From assembly GCA_963691705.1 (NCBI GenBank), contig OY829541.1, positions 13,448,564 to 13,512,563 of the forward strand: a stretch of 64,000 nucleotides of DNA, in the 5' to 3' direction. Below the pieces are notes generated by a model that saw only the letters and a program-made list of their open reading frames with translations, had not been told where the DNA came from and ran no database searches. Source of the stretch: Viola odorata (lineage: Eukaryota; Streptophyta; Magnoliopsida; Malpighiales; Violaceae). A program made the translations under genes and the position numbers. How positions within the stretch are numbered: position 1 is the first letter of the stretch; each line of letters opens with the position of its first letter. Shown one piece after another: positions 10,000 to 20,455 of the stretch.

Positions 10000-10570
10000 T
10001 GATAACAATCCACCTAAAAGAAAGGGTATTTTTGTCTATCACCCGGTGGGAAGAGGCATAGCTACTATTTCGCACCACCACGGTAGGGACAAGATTGCTA
10101 CCTTCCCCAAAGGCTAACGCTACAGAAGCTAACGGGGCCCTACCGGCTCCTCTCACGGACCTCCTGCTTGGCTCAAGGAGTTATCTCACCCCCAGAGGAA
10201 ACCACACGTCAGGATTAACGCTCCGGCCATTATCCTACCGCGGCAATATCTACCTAAACACCTACTGCCGAGGTAGCGTATCACGATAAGGGCGAATCAC
10301 AGACCCTAACGCGAGCGATAGCTCCGTACCCGTTTACTCGGGTGGGAACGCCCCTTTCTTCTATAAATATCTCCCCCACAAAGGAGGCAGGTAAGCGGAC
10401 TTGACTAGCCAAAACTCTGCCAATTTCAGTACACATACTGACTTAAGCATCGGAGTGTTTCCGCCGGAGACCCCCTCCGGCGCATTGCAGGTACTGTGGA
10501 CCGTCGCGCACACTGATCTGAGAAGAGCTGCTCCGCCATACATCCTTCGGCAGAAGACAAATTATTATCA
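10000..10570 (+). repeat. 3' LTR of Tat element A
   Basis: Begins TGATAACAAT right after the priming region and ends ATTATTATCA, the same ends as the LTRs of elements C and D. It has a TATA box (CTATAAATA, 10361-10369), then a GC-rich hairpin ccggagaccccctccgg (about 10463-10480) followed by gcattgcaggta. The 5' LTR lies outside the window, so the target-site duplication (candidate ccgaa, 10571-10575) cannot be confirmed. Confidence 0.8.
10361..10370 (+). promoter_or_regulatory. TATA box in the LTR of element A
   Basis: ttCTATAAATAtc, the expected pol II promoter in the LTR. Confidence 0.65.
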
Positions 10571-10776
10571 CCGAAATAATTGGTTGTGTCGTCATAGAGA
10601 GATCAGCAGTAGCAGAAGGGAATAACTGTCTGCGGATTGAGAAAGGGATATTAGAGGATGATGATCGGATCGGCTCCGATCTTGCGGTCATGACCGTTCG
10701 AATCTTCCGACTAGACGGAGCTTGGCTATTAAGGACGCTCACTTAATATACCAAAGCTCTCAATGAAAGCACCATT
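10571..10776 (-). mobile_element. Leader (5' untranslated/gag start) of Tat-like element D, truncated by element A
   Basis: Read on the minus strand, the sequence next to the LTR of D is aatggtgctttcattgag. This matches the primer-binding region next to the left LTR of C (aatggtgcttttgttgag, 29881-29898). The leader runs to 10571, where A is inserted. A short minus frame starting MSVLNSQAPSSRK may be the beginning of gag. Confidence 0.7.
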
Positions 10777-11150
10777 TGATAAGATTCAATGTCGGTCTTG
10801 TAAGATTCGGAGTCGTGCCTGATCGGAACGGTGGCGGTCGATGCCGGATGTACCTGCAAAGCGCCGGAGGGGGGCTCCGGCGTAGACACTCCGATGCTTA
10901 AGTCAGTTCAGGTTTCAAAAACAACAGAGGTTCGTCTGAGTGATCTCGATCTTACCTTCTGATTGGAAATGTAGGGGTATTTATAGGCCTATTCGGTGAT
11001 ACCTGGCGATAACAATCCAGGCGATGTCTGATGGTGACATCACAAGAGATACCGATGGATGACGTCAGGAGCGATATCTGACGGGGCTGCCGGGAACGAT
11101 AACCTCGTGGGTCCCTAGGATGGGATGGTGTCGTGAGTATAGAGTCGCGT

Positions 11151-11183
<33 letters not shown>

Positions 11184-11312
11184 GCCGCTGATGTCGACCA
11201 TCTTAGGAATCCTTCGCTGATTCTTGGGCGATATGAAGATATCTTATGGGAAATCATCCCGGCGGGAGCCGCAAGTGTGGTAGCACCGTTAGGGCAGTCT
11301 TGATTGTTATCA
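10777..11312 (-). repeat. 5' LTR of Tat-like element D (minus strand)
   Basis: On the minus strand it begins TGATAACAAT (11312) and ends cttATCA (10777), followed by the primer-binding region. It carries a TATA box (ctataaatac, about 10988-10978) and the same GC-rich hairpin (ggagccccctcc) followed by ctttgcaggta. A run of 29 C lies inside it (11155-11183). Confidence 0.8.
11155..11183. repeat. Poly-C run, 29 nt
   Basis: Uninterrupted C homopolymer inside the LTR of D. Length may be unreliable. Confidence 0.95.
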
Positions 11313-12250
11313 GGACCTAGTCAGTCACCGCAACAGCACCAGTACCCAACTCAATCCCAGCCGCCGTTCAATCTTCAGCACTTTCAGCCACGACTAATTC
11401 ATCCCAACAACTAGCAATTCTAGCATATAACACCACTTGTGCCCTCTACGAATGAGGTTAGTAGACTCAATAATGTTATTATGGACTTACAAAAACATTT
11501 GGGGTATATGAATGCAGAAATCAAGGAGCTAAAAATTGAGTTAAACTCCCTCCTCAAACAGAACCCAATCCGATACACAAAGTTAATGTCATTTCTCTAC
11601 GCAGTGGTACTCAGTTGCCTCTGTGCATCCATCCATAGTAAGACCTCAATGCTTACGCCAAGCCAGAGACCAGAGTGCAACCACCTATCGCATCTCTGAA
11701 GAAAGCTCTGAAGAAACCTGAATTCTCTGAGGAGTACATAATTAAGGTAACCGAACCTCCTTTTCCCCAACGGTTGATAAAAACCAAGAAGGAGAAGGAG
11801 GATCGAGAGATTTATGACATTTTTAGCAAAATCCCATTGAGTATTCCCTTATTACAAGCCGTTAAAAATGTTCCTCGCTATGCTAAAATTTTGAAAACCT
11901 TAATTACTAATAAGAGTAAGATGGCAGATACGGAGAAAATCAGTGTAGGTGCTAATGTCTCGACTATCATTCAGAGAAAGCTACCATCGAAGTGCAAAGA
12001 TGAGGAGATGTTCACTATCCTATGCAAAATCGGTACCATGGCAATTGGTAAGGCTATGTGCGATCTTGGTGCAAGTATCAATGTCATACCCTTGAGGATC
12101 TACAAGGCTCTAGACATCGGACCTCTCCACCCCACCAGGGCCATGATCCAACTCGTGGACCGCTCTACTTCTCGGACGACCCTTCCATACATACTTCTCG
12201 GACATACTTCTCGGACGACCCTTCCTCCGCACCACCAAAGCCAAGATTGA
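11313..12250 (+). pseudogene. Athila-type Ty3/gypsy gag end and protease, degenerate (element E)
   Basis: The + strand frames give the Athila gag tail (QPPFNLQHFQPR) and then a pro region with PPFPQRLIKTKKEKE, IPLLQAVKNVPRYAKIL, VSTIIQRKLPSKCKDEE, and the aspartic protease segment AMCDLGASINVIPLRIYKAL. The D-L-G-A-S active-site form is typical of Athila. The gag tail has stops (around 11413 and 11425), and the frame ends at 12250 after a small duplicated stretch (ctcggacgacccttcc, twice). A decayed copy. Confidence 0.85.
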
Positions 12251-12800
12251 TGTGCACGATTCCTCCATCTCACTAGAATTCAATGGTCAAGTTGTTAAAT
12301 TTGATATGCATGATGACTTGAGATACCTTAGTGAGCTCTCTAGTGTGAACTGTCTTGACGTTGTTGACCCTATTATTACATAAGTTTCTAATCTTAATGT
12401 TGACGACTCTCTGCAGCTTGCCCCTGACAGGAACATAACACCCGATGCATTAGTGGCGACTGAGGCACACATCATGGTACCTTTGGGCATGAAGGACATC
12501 GTTGCTACCTTGAGCACCTGTGAACCTGTTATACACCCCCCCCCCCCCCCCCCCCCTTAACCATCTGATCTCCCTACCACTCATTCAATGCTTTCCCCTT
12601 CTCTCCTAAGTTAGAGTTGAAGAGCTTGCCCTCACACCTCAAGTACGCCTACCTTGGCGAGCATGACACACTCCCGGTCAGCATCTCTAACAAGCTCGAT
12701 CCTGCTGTAGAACACAAACTGGCGTCCACACTCAAGGGTCACCGCAAGGCCCTTGGATGGACAATCGTCAATGTCAAGGGACTCTAACCAGCCCCTTGCA
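12251..12800 (+). pseudogene. Athila pol remnant: start of reverse transcriptase region
   Basis: Frame-shifted remnants continue the Athila order: FNGQVVKFDMHDDLRYL, then LKSLPSHLKYAYLGEHDTLPV, then LKGHRKALGWTIVNVKG, the linker just before the RT fingers. A 21-C run (12536-12556) and stops interrupt it. The RT, RNase H and integrase core that should follow are missing. Confidence 0.8.
12536..12556. repeat. Poly-C run, 21 nt
   Basis: C homopolymer within the Athila remnant. Confidence 0.9.
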
Positions 12801-12814
12801 CTCCTCAACTAGCT

Positions 12815-13237
12815 TTGGTAGCCTTCGTACCCACTCCTACTGGCACCAAGCCCATGGTAGTGACTTTAGCCGTCACCACGACCACTCTCAAGGCCAAAGT
12901 GGCCCCCACCCCCACTGCCACGACTAGTAAGGTCCTGACACCCATCACTACCCCGGCTCCGCAGTCTGCCCAAAATGAAGCCAAGATAAAAGTCCATCAT
13001 GATAAGTTGCTCTCTCCTAAGACCTTTTCTATTGGACAAAAAGTTTTACTTTACAATTCTCGGCTTAGGCTCTTTTGTAGAAAGTTGAAGTCTCGGTGGA
13101 CTGGCCCTTACCTTGTCACAAAGGTGTATGATCATGGTGTGGTTGCGATTCAGAGTATGGACAAGGGCCTCATTTTCAAAGTGCATGACCACATATGGGA
13201 GTTGTTCCACGGGGGTTTCCATCCCCTCATGGCGTAG
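12815..13237 (+). pseudogene. Athila integrase C-terminal end
   Basis: A 140-codon open frame. Its last 80 residues match the Athila pol end: KVHHDKLLSPKTFSIGQKVLL, YNSRLRLFCRKLKSRWTGPY, VVAIQSMDKGLIFKVHDH. It comes directly after the pre-RT linker, so about 3-4 kb of pol has been deleted between them. The Thr/Pro-rich first half does not look like integrase and may be filler at the deletion. Confidence 0.8.
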
Positions 13238-14464
13238 CCACCGGATCTAGAGTGATTTGAACAGCCAATGTCGTGCCCTCGACGTTAACAGAGGTGCTTC
13301 GTGGGAGGCAACACACACTTCTTCCTCCTTATTTTCTTTATTTTATTTTTCCCTTTTCTGAATATATTATTTTTTGGAGTGGATTTTTTGGTTGGGATCT
13401 CATACCTTTTTTGTTGCAGCCAGGATTCTATTGGATCACTCAAAGTGGGACCCACGTGAGAAAAAAGGACAAACAACTAGTACAAGAGCAAAGGTCACAC
13501 CGTTCTTCCCCATTAATCACATATTCTCTCTCACCTGCTTTTTCTACTTTCTGCTTTTTGTTCTCCCTACTCCAGAACACGCTCCTCCCATCTCCTATCA
13601 CTGACCCTGAGCATCAAGCTCTTGCTGCACAACACACTAATGACTACAGGACCCCTACCGCAATCCCATTGGCAATCACTGCCCTACTCCGATCCATTCT
13701 CCACTAACTCCAAACTCTCTTGGCTTCAGGCACAATTTTGTACACCTATTTTCAGGTGAACTCCTTTCTTTTTCGGCTTTTTTTTTTTTTTTCATTTTCG
13801 TATGCCCTTGTTTGAGTCTCTTTTTTGCATTGAGGACAATGCACTGCCTAGTGTGGGGTAGGGACACCTATGTGTTTATTTGTTTATTTTTGTGTGTTTA
13901 TTGTAGGCAAAGTTTTTTTATTTTTAGATAAACTTTCTTAGGATTTTCCTTGTGTGAACTATGCTTTGTAAATATTCTTGCTATGCTGACACACTACCCA
14001 TCATTTTTGAAACCACGTAGATAGAGTACACTAAGTCATTCCACTGCATCCAGGTTGATTTGAGCATTCATTGCACTTTATTTGACATGCATGATTATTG
14101 CTTGCCTACTCTTATATCCGCATCAAGACTTAGACGATTGTAGTCAATTGTATAACCCTGTGAGCACATTGAGCATTCACGCCAATATTTTTCATGTGTG
14201 ATAATGTATAACTAAACACTAGTTAGGTTTGCATAATATCGAGGGTATAGGCACAATTAGACATAGGATAATAATAAAATGACATAGGCACTAGTTAGGT
14301 TTGCATAATACCTTGACACTGACCTTTGATCCTCATTCATATTCTTATTCCCTCACGCCATTTGAGCCTTTTCTTTCCTTGTTCTTGACCCTTCCTTAGC
14401 TACTGAGTACCGAGGACGGTTGCTGCTGGGGTTGAAGACATCCAATGAAACAATGCCCTAAGTG
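13238..14464 (+). other. Athila 3' non-coding region, first part
   Basis: Contains the Athila-like signature after pol (cgacgttaacagaggtgctt then gtgggaggcaacaca) and later attgaggacaatgcactg with tagtgtggggt, and a second cctaagtgtggggg at 14457-14470. No coding sequence is recognised. A 25-bp duplicated phrase (ctagttaggtttgcataat) occurs at 14219 and 14292. Confidence 0.6.
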
Positions 14465-15432
14465 TGGGGGAAAAGAATGCCTATGACAGAATGTGGCAAG
14501 GCCTTGCTGGGGGAAGACAAAAGAAAGTTAAGATGAAAGATTGTTGCGCCGAAATAGAAATAAGTAAAGATGGAAAAAGGTTTGTGCCTAGCCTGCCACT
14601 ACTTGTAATTTATACTTCAAAAAAAATAAAAAAAATAAAAAAATGATGAATAAAGTGTTCGAAGAACGCAATAAAAGCAGAGGCAAGCACAAAAGAAACA
14701 AAAAGAGTCAACAGTGCTGATCCAGAGAAGAAAACCCCAAGAAAGAAAGAGGAACTTGAATGTCAAGCCCTTGCTGTATTCGGCTGACAGATACTATTAG
14801 TCGAACCCTCCCTCCTTTCGCTAAGGAATTCTTTCTATCTTTGAGTTAATTCTTTCTCTTCTTTTTCTTCTTCTCTTCCTTCTCCTTCCTATTCCTCATC
14901 TCTTTTATCCTCCTTTCTCTTACACCGTGCATTACTCTTTTCTCGAATGTGTGTGTGCATTTGAAGTGAATTAAATCATTTTAAAGTAAATGTTTTGTCA
15001 AGAACACAAGTTCGGCTTTTCCCTCCAAATTACTTTCAAATTTTGCAATCTCATTTTTTGCTCCTTTTCCTTAAATCTTGAGTTGTCCGTTTAAGCTAGC
15101 CTTCTTTTAGTGTCTTGTGTTTTCTTCTCTTGTTTCCTACATCTATCTACTCTAGGTCTTTTTGGTGTTCAAACCAATCATTTTCTTGAACATCAATTCG
15201 GCCTTCTCTACTTTTCCTTCTAAGCTTTGTTTTCTTTGCATCCCATGTGCTTATTTGAGTCTTAGAGTCTATGGCTAGGATTAATTAATTGGTTTGCGTT
15301 GGAGATAAGAGTGGATGAGTTAGTGTTCTTATTAGAGTGTGAGTGAAACACGAGAGCCCAAACACGTGAGGGAGTGGCTAACTTTTTCGATATCAATTGT
15401 GTTTGTTTTTCTTTTTGTAGGCACCTTTGCTT
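14465..15432 (+). other. Leader-like sequence before a gag ORF (remnant I)
   Basis: No gene. T/C-rich blocks are followed by 'acacgtgagggag' and a pyrimidine tract ending ttttgtag just before the ATG at 15433. The leader of element G has the same order (acacgtgagggag... gtgcag, 46180-46224), so this is probably the leader of a related element, possibly with a leader intron. Confidence 0.5.
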
Positions 15433-16167
15433 ATGTCTCGTTATTATGAGGATGTTGGGTCCTATTGGGATGAGGACTTCTTCACCATGGCTCCCTCCTC
15501 TCCAAGCCATGGCCTAGGTTCCGCATCTTACCAAGGCCATGGTCATGGCCCCACTTCAGGTGTATTCATCCGGCGACCTCCTCAACACCCCTATGTCCCA
15601 CCGGCTTCTAGAGTTGCGCCCTCATACCATACCTCATTTTATTATGATGCGCAGCCTACAAGCTATATCCATCGAACTCATCAACATTCCTATGGCCATG
15701 AGCATCATAGTGAGCACTTGGGTGAGCAAGGTGTAGTTGAGAGCTCGGTTAGGCTTCCCGCTCTTGAGTCAAGTACGGCGCCCCTTACGACGAGCATGGC
15801 TGAAAACATGGCCCTTCTTTCTCTCACGGTCCAAATAGGTGATATGCAACGCCAATTGGCCCAGCAAGAGCAAACCATCAAGGACATTTTGGCTTCCATA
15901 GTTGCATTGACACAGCGAGTTGCCACATTTCCACCCATCTGTGAGGTTACGGTTTGCCATTCCGATTCACACTCTATTGATGATCTTTTGGATCCATTTG
16001 AGGATGAGATACTTGTTGTGGCGCCCCTTGGTGAGGGTGATGTCCCATGTGATACGGAGATTATTTTGGAGGTAACTTCGAGTAATGATGATCTTGTGGA
16101 GGATGGCAGTATTGGGAATGCAATAGGGAAGCTTGTAAAAGGGTTTGTAAGTTCTGTTTGTTGTTAA
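15433..16167 (+). pseudogene. Gag-like ORF of a Ty3/gypsy remnant (remnant I)
   Basis: About 244 codons from ATGTCTCG (MSRYYEDVGSYWDED). Ser/His/Pro-rich N-terminus, then a predicted coiled stretch (ENMALLSLTVQIGDMQRQLAQ), then an acidic tail. No CCHC knuckle is visible. The position after a leader and before pol-type neighbours, plus resemblance in layout to the gag of G, suggests gag. The last 12 codons lie in an LTR U5 sequence that begins at 16132, so the frame is a fusion at a rearrangement point rather than a natural end. Confidence 0.5.
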
Positions 16168-16429
16168 TCATCAAAACACTTTCCTTTTCATCCATTAATC
16201 CACCGCACTCTTTCCGCACTCCTTCTAGCGACGTTATCTTCTCCATTTATCCATAAACACATCTCTACATTTCCTCCATTTTAGTCGTTGTCTACTTACT
16301 CCATTAAACACCAAATACAACCATCAAATCCAACATCTATCCGTGTGTTTACCACCTCCCAAAGGAGACTAGATCCTTCATCAAGTGACTCACGACTTCA
16401 TCTTCACAAGAGAAACCAAGAAGTTATCA

Positions 16430-16443
16430 TGTGGTAGCGGAGC
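16430..16443 (+). promoter_or_regulatory. Primer-binding site after an LTR end (plus copy)
   Basis: The LTR end aagttatca is followed by tgtggtagcggagc, close to the initiator-Met-tRNA site of chromoviruses (tggtatcagagc). Confidence 0.6.
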
Positions 16444-16479
16444 ATCAAGGTTGTCTTCTAGGTTGGTAAACCTCATCTT

Positions 16480-16640
16480 GACACCATTTCTACGGTTGAA
16501 ATTTTTCTTCTTTTCTACAATTTCATAGTTGTTCCTCTATATTGCTAAACTTCATTTTCTCACCATTTCTACGGTTGAAAACTCTTGTCTCACCGTTTCT
16601 ACGATTGAAGCATTATTTCCCACCGTCGGCTTCAATTAAA
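16480..16640 (+). repeat. Short degenerate repeats in the loop of the inverted repeat
   Basis: Three copies of 'caccatttctacggttga' with small changes (about 16484, 16561, 16592). Confidence 0.6.
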
Positions 16641-17050
16641 TCTCATTTGGGACATTTTTAGATTTAGGTCAAAAAAATTATTTCTAGTGATTTGATCTTG
16701 CATAAACACAATTGCTTAATTATTTGGTGTTTATTGTCATCTAAGTGGGCGAAATATTCATCTGCTTTAAGTGTGAATACTTGTTGTGTTTGAGCTTCCA
16801 ATGATGAGTCATGAGAGCCAAGTGGACTTGCTTATTTTCTAGCTTGTTATCATATTTTTGTGCTCACCTCCTAGCTGGCCATATCACTCATTATGAGCCA
16901 CGCATTTCAGCTTGCTCACCACTCCACAATGCAAATGATGTGTCAAGTGATATGGTTGTGTATGACAAGCAAATGGTGTGTAGAAGAGATGATTCTAACC
17001 ATAGAAATGGTGTCAAAGTGAGGTTTACCAACCTAGAAGACAACCTTGAA

Positions 17051-17064
17051 GCTCCGCTACCACA
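17051..17064 (-). promoter_or_regulatory. Primer-binding site after an LTR end (minus copy)
   Basis: The minus strand reads gttatca then tgtggtagcggagc, identical to the plus copy at 16430-16443. Confidence 0.6.
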
Positions 17065-17830
17065 TGATAACTTCTCGGTTTCTCTTGTGAAGATGAAGTT
17101 GTGAGTTGCTTGAAGGAAGGATCTAGTCTCCTTTTGGAGGTGGCAAACGCTAGGAAAGTTGATGTCTGGATGGATGATTTTGGTGTTTAATGGAGTATAT
17201 AGGCAGCGGCAACATTGGAAGAAATGTAGAGATGTATTTATGGATAAATGGAGAAGATAACGTCGCTAAAAGGAGTGCGGAAAGAGTGCAGCGGATTAAT
17301 GGATGAAAAGGAAAGTGTTTTGATTATTAAAGTCAAATAGAACTTACAAACCCTTTTACAAGTCTATAAGGATCTCTCTCCTAAATGATGACCCTTTCAA
17401 GTACTAACAACTTGAAACCTACTCAACAAGAAGGAAAGACCATGCATTTCGGCCCTAACAGCCCCGGCTCCAAGAACCCTAATCCTTAAGTAAAAGGTAT
17501 GGTCTAAGAGAAATAACATTCAAAACAAAGACAAGCCTAAAGTGAGCCTATTACTCACTATTTATACTAAGAGGTTATTATATGGGATATTACCCTAATA
17601 CCCTTAACAAAGGGGGCTTAACCGCGGGCTTGAGTGATGGGCTTGGCTTGGCCTTGGCGGGCTTGGACTAGGCGGATAGCTTGGCCAAGACATGGGAGGA
17701 GATGGGCTTGGCTTGGCCTTGGCAGGCTTGAAGGGAGGTTTCATGGCTTGCAAGGGTTGACGCGAGAGTCTTCATGCCATGCGCGGGCAACTCATGAGAG
17801 AGTGCGCGTAGAGCATCCATGCTCATATCA
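17065..17830 (-). repeat. Minus-strand LTR J of a chromovirus-like element
   Basis: On the minus strand it begins TGATATGAGC (17830), carries a TATA box (agtataaatag, about 17572-17562) and ends gttATCA (17065) next to the primer-binding site. The start is chosen from the TGATA...TATCA ends and is less certain than the end. The left part (17640-17760) has a 'gggcttggcttggcc' direct duplication. Confidence 0.55.
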
Positions 17831-18140
17831 GTTATGTCTATTGCATTCTTATGAGTGTAAACACCTAGCCATATTTATGAGTGTGAGTGCATACACCTTA
17901 TCTTATGAGGATTACTTGCGGCTTATTTGGTGCAGAAAAGTCTTGCGCTTGGGGTCGTTATCCCTTAGGCATGATGCATATGCTTTCCTAGGCGTGCATT
18001 GTGCATTGTTTACATGAAGTGTATGGATGACAGATTCTCTTGATGCTTAGATTGATTGTGTGTGTTTTTATAGGGGGCTATTTTTCATTTTGACGTGATG
18101 CAATGCTCGAGGGTGAGCATTAGGGTAGTGTGGGGGAATT
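17831..18140 (+). other. Athila 3' region resumes, with polypurine tract
   Basis: The Athila-like sequence returns (tgcaatgctcgagggtgag) and ends with agtgtgggggaatt at 18127-18140 just before TGATAG. This is the polypurine tract and LTR junction typical of Athila. The block 14.5-17.83 kb is therefore an insertion or rearrangement in E. Confidence 0.65.
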
Positions 18141-19516
18141 TGATAGTGTGTATTTTATGCATATTTTCCTCTCTACTTCTAGTCCACTTTTGGTTTAGAT
18201 GCTACTAATTTGCATTTGTTTCCCTTTTTTATTTGCAGATATGGATTTGGAGAAGCGAATTTAGGGAAATATGTGCTATCGAGAAAATTTTGGAAGAAAT
18301 CGAGCGTCGAGGCCTCATAGTTGAATGTTCGCAGATGTTGAGGAGCCCGGGACAGAAAAGGAAATTATCGGAAAAGGAAAATCTAGCAAATTCGATAGAT
18401 TTTTCTACTTCTTTTCTGTGTTTCCAGCTCAACAAAGGCGTAATTATGTAAAACCTAGTTCTATTAGACTTAGGACTTTTATTTTCATTACTATATATAT
18501 TTAGACAATTAAGGTTTTACTCATCTTCTTCTTCTCCCCGTTTTTTCTACACTTCGCTACTTCCGCCTCCGACATCTATTTTCAACTTTGTATTAATTCC
18601 AGAGTATTAGCTCCGGCTGACATTAAGTTGTGGTTGTGCAGTGGTTTCTTCTTTTATCTTTTATGAATTTTACTTTCAATTATTTTGTTTATTTAATTTC
18701 TAGCATTAGTAGCTAAATCAAAGGTTGCATAGGTTAGTTGTGAAGTTTACGTCCAATTATTTTCTTAGTAAAGGTCATCGAAGGTTGCATAAGTTAGTTG
18801 TGAGGTCGAATCGTATTTAATAAAAATCCTGTGCTTATATTTGCTTATTTATTGCATGCTTGTCAATTTATCTAGGAATGGTTAGAGGTCTGGCCAACTA
18901 ATAATTGAACCTAGGTAATTATCGCCATCTTTGTAACAATAGCTTACGCGAGGTTGCATAGTATAGTAGGCAACTAGATCAGAGTCATTAGGTCGTTGGT
19001 CCAATCTAACTTGAGTAAAAAACCAATTAGAATTCCTCGAACGTACTGAGTGTCTCGCCATGGGCATCCTAGTATTGTCTCTATAAATGTACCTTAGGGA
19101 ACGGTGGATTGTCAAGGTCTCTCCATAAACGTACCTTGGAGAGACTTCTCTTACGAAGGAAAGCAGGAGACTTAAGCGTACATGGACCCTATAACACATA
19201 TATGAACTAGGAATAGAATATCTTTGCACCAATGCCCGACTGATCGTGAATGCAACCGGAGATAGACCTTTACTAGGAATCCATCTCTCATTGATTTTAC
19301 CTCGTTATTTATTTTGCTTTATTTTATTTTATTAGTAGTTAATCACTCACACACTCAAAACCCCCCTTTGATTACTTGTTTCAGTTTATTAGTTTGTGTC
19401 GTACGCGGAAGTAAGTGTCTTACCCTAGTCCTTGAGTTCAACCTTATTACCACTATACACAATTTATTTTGTGCATTAGGTGATAGGCTATATTATTATT
19501 TTTTAGGGCTTCGACA
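18141..19516 (+). repeat. 3' LTR of Athila element E
   Basis: Begins TGATAGTGTGTATTTTATGC after the polypurine tract, has a TATA-like ctatatatattt at 18492-18503, and continues about 1.4 kb. I place the end at ggcttcgaCA (19516), but a later end is possible. No target-site duplication can be read because the 5' side is lost. Confidence 0.6.
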
Positions 19517-19774
19517 ACCGGTTAGACCTTTTGAAAGGTTCGAGGATCAACACTCTACAAAGCTTTCAAATTTAGACTAAATGTAAAATGAAGAAGTAAA
19601 ATGCATTTATACATGTGTTGGCAAAGGGCTGGTCTTGAAAGAGTTAATGGGCTTGTGTTGATGCATAAGATAAGCCCTTAGCCTAGCATCTGCACGTGTC
19701 TCGTACTTGCGCGCATCTCGCATTCTCACCTGCGCTACTTGCCCGCGTCCGTATCTCGCGCTAGCGCTCACGTC
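19517..19774. other. Unassigned sequence between Athila LTR and element F
   Basis: No gene. It includes a GC-rich stretch (19690-19800) with gcgct/agcgc repeats. It may hold the lost 3' LTR edge of F. Confidence 0.3.
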
Positions 19775-20090
19775 CTACCCTAGCGCCCATGCGCTAGGGT
19801 TTCTTCCTCCATGTATCGACCTCGGCTTGCGATGACGTTGATCTTCTTGTCCTTTCTCCCACGCTATTTGTTTATCAAGCTCTTTTTGAATGAGCATTGA
19901 TAATTGTTCTTGCATGGCTCTAGCACTTGCTCTTGTTATGGGGCCTTTGGGTACGGATACAGGTACGAGTGATTCCTCATCCATGCTCGTACCATCCCCT
20001 CCCCCTTTAAAAAGATTCGTCCTCGAATCCATAAGCTCGTGATCATCACCTACATCAAATAATTGCAAATCATTAATATTGAATGATGTT
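19775..20090 (-). pseudogene. Element F: integrase C-terminal tail
   Basis: Minus strand. SFNINDLQLFDVG, DSRTNLFKGG, then PKGPITRASARAMQEQL is the end of a chromovirus-type pol (the 'GPITRxRA' tail). The 5' side of this exon-like piece is at 20090 because a hAT inserted there; the protein continues at 21694 beyond the insertion, in the order NLPSEYGNV | TSFNINDLQ. Confidence 0.8.
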
Positions 20091-20455
20091 CTCACATTCA
20101 GGGACGGATCCAGGAATTGAATTCATTATTTTTTAGTATTTTAAAGGGAAGACAAGCGAGCTGAACGAAAAATTAAAAAAATGCTTAAGAGTATTTGTAT
20201 CCGTCACTAAATAACAAATTAATCGTTGGAAGATAATACACAAAACGGCACAGTGTAACATTCTGATTTCAATAAAAATACAAGTCAATTAAGAAAGCTG
20301 CCAAGATGATTATTCACAGATTCTTCTTGCAATGAAGCGATTATGAATTATTTTTTTAAACACTAATTTTTTTTTTCGTTTGATGACCCACTGAAATAGG
20401 CATTGTCATGTTAACATAATTGGTATTTTTATTCTTATTTAAAGAGAAAAAATAA

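Larger units (their letters stand above)
16132..17362. repeat. Long inverted repeat, arms about 400 bp
   Basis: 16132-about 16530 matches the reverse complement of about 16970-17362 (for example cttgtaaaagggtttgtaag at 16132 and its complement ending at 17362). Each arm is the U5 end of an LTR, then PBS, then start of leader. The two units point towards each other across about 440 bp. Transcripts across it could fold into a long hairpin. Confidence 0.85.

Noticed and set aside
10952..11257. Minus frame with a poly-Gly stretch
   Set aside because: The Gly run is the reverse reading of the poly-C tract inside an LTR.
15433..16167. Ordinary host gene at the 244-codon frame
   Set aside because: Leader context like element G, flanking LTR pieces and fusion with U5 at 16132 point to a retrotransposon gag remnant.
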